Source: Crotophaga sulcirostris
Taxonomy: Eukaryota; Chordata; Aves; Cuculiformes; Crotophagidae
Reading direction: 5' to 3'
Length of the DNA: 64,000 nucleotides
NCBI GenBank assembly: GCA_013397455.1
Contig: VYZB01000239.1
Coordinates: 1,133,354 to 1,197,353 of the forward strand
Shown here piece by piece: positions 56,908 through 64,000 of the stretch. The translations under genes were made by a program, and so were the position numbers. How positions within the stretch are numbered: the stretch's first letter is position 1; each line of letters begins with the position of its first letter. The notes below the pieces were generated by a model. It was given only the letters and a program-made list of their open reading frames with translations, was not told where the DNA came from and did not search any database.

Positions 56908-59900
56908 TTCCAGGTCCACGCAGAGGCATCCTAGGCTACCTGCAATACCACCTTTTTCTTGAACAAAGGAGATGCCAGAGGCTGGTCCACAAAGCAGGAT
57001 CCACAGGAATGAGCTTCAGGGTAAGCTGAGAAAAGGCCTGGGTCTGGGAGCCCCAGATATGCAGCCCCATGTGTGCAATACAGCTCTAACCCTGTGACGG
57101 AGCAAACCTCCCCCCACCCTCCATCTCCCACCATCACATCATGTAAAGGCAGAAGAAAAAAACGCTCCAAGTACAGCATTAAGTAAGAGATGTATTTTCC
57201 AGTGATGATTTTTATGTCTTGAATCAACTGGCAAAAGGGTTATTTTTATTTTTGGGACATTTCAGATCACTGAGAACTCCTGTCCAGCCAAGGCTCCTGC
57301 GCTCCACTAAAGAGCACTCAATGCCACAGAAAGGCTCCATTCAGAGGGATGCAGCAACCACAATTTAGGGCCATTTAGATCCTGAAAGAAAGCCTCTACT
57401 CTGGGATCCGATGTCCTTTAATTTAGCCACATTAGCCTCCTACTATTATTGTATTCATCTCAACTTTCCTGTAAATTCCCCTGGAGAAGGGCCCTTAATG
57501 AAGAAATCATCTGCTGAGGGCTATGTAAATGGCTTATATTTACATCACTTTCTTGGCAACACAGGCACATCAGACATACAACACCGGTTCCCCAAAATGG
57601 AGAAAATGTGCTACGACAGGCACGGACACTGAAAGAGAGCTTTTAGGAGGCTGTAAAGGGTGTATTTTTCCTGTCAGAACATGTTGTGTTTTATTTTGAA
57701 GAAAATAATCAAACAACTTTGCACTAAAAATAAAAAAAGACAGTTCTGCAATGAAAACAACTTTAAAAAAATGAGTTTTCCTGTTTATCTAAAATGTTAC
57801 CACAGAAAGCCTTATTGTGTGGTTAGATGACATAATTACGCATGATTTCCCCAAAACCACAAAATGGTCAGCATTTTTTCTGCCTGAAAAATACCCACAG
57901 AATTTTAGTAAGAATGTCACACTACCAAGACTTTTTTTTTACATCCAGACAGTTTAAATTAATGGCACAGCACAATACATAGGCATGAAATGGAGAAGGA
58001 ATAAATTGCTTTTACACCACTTAAAGTATCTGAAGACATTAAAAACTTTCTTGAATTAAAATCTAGATTTATTGTTCTCATTTACTTGGCCCAGCAGCCC
58101 CAACTTAATGTATGAGACCAAGTGGGTCTCATTCTTTGCAGAGCACATGCATTTCCCACATCTAAAACAGCTGGCACAGATATGAATATTTGGGATCATA
58201 TGACTTGAACGCAGTCCTGCTTCTCCAGCAGGAAATCATCCTTTACCCTAAGCAGAACGACTGATTTCCCGCCCGCTCCTAGCCTGCATCCTTAAGACTA
58301 AAAGAAATGAGTTATTAACTCTGGTAATTGGACTGTGAGGAGCCTTAAATCACAAATTAATATTGAACTTCCCTTACAAGATAGAAAAATTTAGGAAAAT
58401 GGCACTTATTAGAGAGGAAAGCTTAAGAAGTAGCAGTGATTCAGCACCCTGGATAAACTAAATTGTGCTCTAATGGCACAAAATACAACACTGAACAAAC
58501 CCTGAGAAACTAAACCAGACCCCTGAAATCAACTCTGATTTGGTTTTGGTGGTGACAACAGAAATAACAGCAGAATATTTACATTTCACATTTCCATCGC
58601 ACCTCTAGGGTTTTACATGAGCCTACAACTCTGAAGTTTTCATTATTTCTTAGTTCACTTTCGGATATAACATGGCAAGGCTTCAGTGCATTAAATATTG
58701 TGGAATCTTTATTAAACCAGCTGATCTTTTGCCACCTCCAGCAGTTTTCCACAATCCTTGAAAGATTCAGCTGACTTCCCTTTCTCAACTTCGGCAAAAG
58801 ACCAATTCTAAATACAGAACATAGTTCTGAGGCCAGAAACATTTTTGACAGCGTGTTCTGAGAAAGGGTCATATTTTAGAATGAGGGCAATTGACACTCC
58901 AAGTTAACAACAGAATGACAGCTGTTTTGAAACACTAAGGCATAAAAATTAACGCTTATTTAAATAAAACTAATTAACTGCACTGAACTGAGGTGAACAG
59001 AAGTTTCTCAACTGGTTAAAATAGAAATGCAGCAATTTTGAATGTGGAATTAACCGTAGAGTCTAGAAGGAACACAAAGCTGCAGATATGAAGCAGTGAC
59101 TCTTTCCTGCTCACTTTGCACTAGCACAGTGGTTTGCTCATTGCTGGGACACACCTATACAACAAACATTCTCATTTGCGAGATAAATGCAAAACTGATT
59201 CCGGTTCAAATACCATCAAACAGAATATTTTGCACTATGGAAATATTTTATGTTTCGGGTTTTTTTTAAAGGAAAAAAACAGACATAGTTGTTCCTGTTA
59301 CTGCTAAACAATTTAAGGTTTTCTTACATGTTATATTTACATTTGTCATCCAAGTAAATCCATTTTAACATTAAAAGTAAAAACTGAGCATGCAGACAGT
59401 TGTGAAGTCTTGGCTTACTCCGGCATTGCCGGTGACCTGACTCACGTGCGCTGCTTTGCACAAGGTGGCCTTGCACTGTAGCATTGCCCAGAAGTGGCCA
59501 CCACCTCCTCCCCTTTGGAAAGGGTGCCCAAGTGACCCCTCACACCAGCGCCTTCAGGCATTAGGAGGGCACCCCACTGGCACCATGACAGTCACCGCGC
59601 CTCCCCTTCTCTATCCGTATCCTGCCCACTGTTATCCTGGCACCCCTGAAAAGTTGCTTATCCCTACTTCACATGACTTTGCAGACCTGATGTGAGTTTG
59701 TCTTATTGACTTGCATCCAACCAAAACACGAAAATTTTCCTAAGCAAGTAAAACAGAAAAAATACAAACAAACAAATCACTATTTTAGATATATTTCAGG
59801 TTTAATTCAACCAAAAGAACCACTGAACAGAACCTGAAGACACAGCACACTGTAAGAAGCTCTTTGTTTTAGGCACATTTCCTCATAGAAACCTGAATGA

Positions 59901-59995
59901 GACTCAAACCTACCTTCCAGATCAGACAAAAAAAGGAACATAACATGCCACCTGCCCCATAAACAAAGGCCCATGAATAGTTTTGTAGCAACCCC

Positions 59996-60323
59996 ACAGA
60001 ATCATGGAATCATTAAAGTTGAAAAAGACCTCTAAGCTCATCCAGTTCAATCATCAGCCCAGCACCACTGTGCTTACTGAACAATGTCCTAAACTGCCAC
60101 ATCTACACGGTTTTTTTTTTAACCCCTCCAGGGATGGTGACTCCACCAATGCCCTGGTCAGCCTCTGCCAGTGCTTCACCACTCTTTCTGTAAAGAAATT
60201 TTTCCCAATATCCAATCAAAACTTCCCCTGGCGCAACTTGAGACCATTTCCTCTCATCCTATCACTTCTAACTTGGAAGAAAAAAATCTTATGGGTGGGT
60301 GTTGGTCTCTTCTCCCATCTTTT
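59996..60323 (-). mobile_element. CR1 LINE 3' fragment
   Basis: Plus-strand start CACAGAATCATGGAATCATT, then CCTCTAAGCTCATCCAGTTC, CAGCCCAGCACCACTGTGC and CTCATCCTATCACTTCTAAC. A T9 run interrupts it near 60110. Confidence 0.92.
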
Positions 60324-63300
60324 AGGAACATACACCTGAAGAACTTAGAGAGCCACACTTTAAACAAAGGCAAACAAAACATGCAAAACATAATCAGCTT
60401 CTCTCATGAATTTCTTTCCATGGGAACCTGTGTCTCCAGTCTGCAGAAACTACAATTCATGTGTATCAGAATTCAAAATATTTTCATAAGCAACAGGTCC
60501 TGCAAGACTATAATGAACAAAATCCCAACACACCGAGTCATACATTTCTAACTTTCCCATTTAAATGCTGTATGACTTAATTCCTATGCCACCCAGTGAA
60601 ATGAACAACTCGCAAAAGGAAAGGCTTATTCTATACGTACAGCACACTGAATTGTGCCAATGGCTTCAGTGAGTCGACACAAAACAGTGTATTACAGAAG
60701 GCAGGGGGAGTTTCCCCATTTTCACCATACCCTCATACTTGAGGCTTAATTTTCCCATCCATTGCCTCCTGCTCACTTTGAGACATCTGCAAGCACAGCT
60801 TTTTACAGCCAACCCCAATTCTCAAATATCCCAAGCTGGTCTCTCTAACAATGCTGCCCAGTGCACGATAGGGCAATTGCCCAGAGGCTGCTGGAACTCG
60901 CCAAGCTCAGGCAGCAGAACTCTCTCAGCAGCCCCCTCACTAAGTCCAGCAGATCCGTGTCATCACCAGGGGAGCAGAGGGGACACGCCACAACACAAAG
61001 GCAGCTCTTGCAGACAACCACTGCAACATGTCACACATCAGACCTCAAAACAGCACTCTGGAGGGCTGGTAGAAACCATCATTAAATCATGCACATAACA
61101 GAAAAGGGAAATCTTAGAACTGCTCAACTAAGCTTTTTCAAGTTTGATTTTATCACAATTTGACTAACAATTGCACATCACGCTCTCAGACAAGCTATGT
61201 AAAAATAGGTCAGAAAACCACCATACATTTCTTCAGTGCTGCACTAAATATGACTTTGCATACACTGAGTCCTCTGCATCTTCTCCAGCCACTGCAGCTG
61301 CACCCAGTGGGACAGAAGGGTGGAAGAATAAAATATTGTGCCATTAGTCCCATTTGCTGCTAGTCCTACTCATGGAGGTTTTATTATCACAGTCACACAG
61401 AGTAAAGAGTGACTACAGGAAGAAAACGTTTAGTAACCCTCACTTTTAGTCACCAAGGAAGGGGAAGACATAACAGCTCCTTAAAAATCACGGATAATTC
61501 TTGTTCGTCTTAAAGACTAATTTAATAGTTAGCATCACTACAAGTCGCTAGGTTTGTATCATCATTTACTAGATTGTTAGTAACAACTGTGCAGGGTCCT
61601 CAACAGAGCACGTCCAGAAGAGGTGCCTCTCAGTAAAGTGTCCAACTTCCCAAGCTGTAAGAACTCATAACTTATCACATCTTTGCTATTTAAACAAAAT
61701 GGATAAATACAGTCACCCTATTTTTATCCTCAGGCTACACACCCGCGTTCTGTACAGTACATACACACACGCTCTCTGCTGGAACACAGCAAGTTAGTGA
61801 CATTGTGTTTATACAATTTTTAAACAAAGTAAAAAAAATTGCCTATTGCTTCATTTATGAGAATTCTCCACTCGGCTCTTAAAAAGAGAAAAATCAACAC
61901 TTTTGACCTGGCTTCATGTTCCCACTCACATTCATAGGCCAACCTGTGCTGGAAATCTGGCTAATCAAAACAGTATTAAAACCCAGTACTGTAAATCTGT
62001 AACAAACAATAGGATAAATTAATTGGTTTTAAGAAGTAAAGACATACTCATAAAATTTGCCAAGCATTTGATCTGCGCAGTCTTCTGTTTAACCAGCCTG
62101 TCTGGCTATTTTAAAACGTGGAAGTTCTATTTTAAGGCTATCAGAAAGAGTTTGCATCCTTTAAAACCTCATTTAATCCCAATTATGGGTAAACATCAAA
62201 CCATCCCACAAATACTAAAACAAGAAAGGAATTTTAATGAGAAAACAACCAAGAACTTCAAGTAGTCCTAAGGAATCCATTAATGTTTTTTGGGGTTGTT
62301 TTTGTTTAAAGGAAATGGTGCAAATTGTCCTTGCAGTCCCAAGTTCCCAAGATTGCAATCTGAAGGCCTCCTTAGATGCCATGCCTTAAAAGGTAAAAAG
62401 AGTCTAGACGCACTGGTGAAAGAGAACATTAAAAAATAGATGTAGGCCAGGACATTAAAGAGCGCTGCCAGCTCTACTGGGGAAGGCAGGAAACCTTCGA
62501 GCCCGTCTCGCTGTTCAGACTGTCTTAGCACCGCGGCACAGTAGTGCCTCACTCAAAATAGAAAGGAGCCCACACTTTCCTTGCGTAACTGCAAATCCAC
62601 CCACTCGCAGTTTGGTAACTCAGGAACAGATCTGCTCCAAGACTGCAAACAAACCTGGCACTCTGCAAACAGAGGATTGTAAAGTGTTGTTAACAACACA
62701 AAAGCCTGAAGAATCTGGCACCAACATCTGTGTCTTCTGGTCACCATCCTTACTGTACTGCCACCCTGAACTCCATGTCCCAAACACTTGGGACACTCTC
62801 CTGTAGTAGTTCTAGAAGGGCATCTTTTCCAAAGTACTTTAAACATGGTACTAAGAGATAACAACACAGAAAATGGAAAGATTACAATGTTTAATAAAGG
62901 ATTTCATCAACATTAGATAAAGTTTCTAAGCATTACACGCAACAATTAGTTCCTTTTAGAAGGGTATCTGACCAAACTACTAATTTATTCACAGAATTCA
63001 AGTGGCAATATCAATTCCTAGCATGAAAATAACTTCATGAGACAGAAGTTGCTGAAGTTTATTAAAGATCTGTAAAACGTCAGTATGTTATAATATTCCC
63101 AACTGTGTTTGTTGCTTTCCTGCATGAACATTTCTGTTTAAAATGTACAAAAGTACAGAAAATCACTAAATGGAAATGTTCGTACTTGATTCATACACTA
63201 TTTTCACAGAGAACTGCCAGGGCTGTTAAGAGTAGTGCTGCATCACTGGCTGATTTACAGCATTTGAAAACCGCAATGTTTAGCTGAAGTGAAAGCTACA

Positions 63301-63868
63301 GCGGAGCATCCCCGCATGCAACTCCAGATCCAAGCACAGGACATATTTCCACACACTGGGCACACGGCTGCTGGGCATTTAAGCTATACCATAACAAAGG
63401 GAACTGCCATGAGCAAGCTCAGCTCACTTGCAAGCTGAACACTTTGTGATCGTTATGTACAAGCTACAGAATATTTAAAGGAGTCTCTTGAACATGACAT
63501 GAGTCAAGCCTCAACATCTGAATATCAAGTTACATGTTAAAAAAGTTTAACTGCAGCCAATGCTGAACACACTTGCTTGGGTAAAAATGCATCATATTCT
63601 TTGACAAGCTAAGGCATTAAATATCAGAGTCTTAATTACAAGTAATTAAATACAATAGTCAGAAACGTGACACTCAAGAGTTATAGCTCCCAATTTACTT
63701 TGCACACAGCAACATTAACACACTCACAGTTACACTGCTTACCTGAAGCACCATTTCAGGCATGACGCTGTTCTAGTAACATTGTGCATCACGAGTATGG
63801 GTTTCATCCTGAACATCTACCACACAGAACAACGCCTGAGGTCTGTCACTGTAAAGGCTGCATAGCTA

Positions 63869-64000
63869 TAGACTAGGGACAGAGTGGCTGGAGAGTAGTC
63901 AGGCGGAAAGGGACCTGGGAGTGCTGGTTGACAGGAAGCTCAACATGAGCCAGCAGTGTGCCCAGGTGGCCAAGAAGGCCAATGGCATCCTGGCCTGCAT
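63869..64000 (+). mobile_element. CR1 LINE fragment running off the right edge
   Basis: GAAAGGGACCTGGGAGTGCT, GGTTGACAGGAAGCTCAACA and CCAAGAAGGCCAATGGCATC are CR1 ORF2-derived sequence in sense orientation, continuing past 64000. Confidence 0.9.

Larger units (their letters stand above)
51962..64000 (-). other. Probable CMTM4 intron 1
   Basis: No exon, RNA gene or other coding unit was recognised. Exon 1 of CMTM4 should be GC-rich with a CpG island, and no such stretch appears here. Contents: CR1 fragments at 52541, 56814, 59996 and 63869, an assembly gap at 53240-53294 and a poly(A) run at 55532. Confidence 0.7.

Overview
This is vertebrate nuclear DNA, almost certainly from a bird. Genes are split into short exons with canonical GT/AG splice sites, and the dominant repeat is CR1, the LINE typical of birds and reptiles (14 fragments recognised). 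There are two assembly gaps, 8463-8731 and 53240-53294. No bacterial, viral or CRISPR-like structure was seen.

Layout, left to right. (1) 2123-7751, minus strand: five internal exons of TK2, mitochondrial thymidine kinase 2; its 3' exons lie left of the window and its first exon is probably in the gap at 8463-8731. (2) 8738-11726, plus strand: a complete four-exon CKLF, 142 codons, head-to-head with TK2. (3) 13321-27313, plus strand: a complete five-exon CMTM3, 170 codons, whose start lies only 1.6 kb beyond the CKLF stop. (4) 27314-41161: convergent non-coding space holding the 3' UTRs of CMTM3 and CMTM4, with no CR1 recognised. (5) 41162-51961, minus strand: exons 2-4 of CMTM4. The first CMTM4 exon was not found up to 64000, so 51962-64000 is read as its first intron.

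The order TK2-CKLF-CMTM3-CMTM4 is that of human 16q, except that CMTM1 and CMTM2, which sit between CKLF and CMTM3 in human, are absent. CKLF, CMTM3 and CMTM4 are related four-helix MARVEL-domain membrane proteins with matching exon boundaries, consistent with an old tandem duplication. TK2 is an unrelated neighbour that probably shares a promoter region with CKLF.

The most interesting non-gene item is a dead, internally deleted mariner transposon at 20258-20850 in CMTM3 intron 1. Both terminal inverted repeats, the TA duplication and a broken transposase C-terminus are still legible. Other points are an inverted CR1 pair flanking CMTM3 exon 1, the absence of the CC motif from this CKLF, and a strong base-composition split within CKLF. 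I found no convincing undescribed biological system; this is a conserved gene cluster with ordinary repeats.
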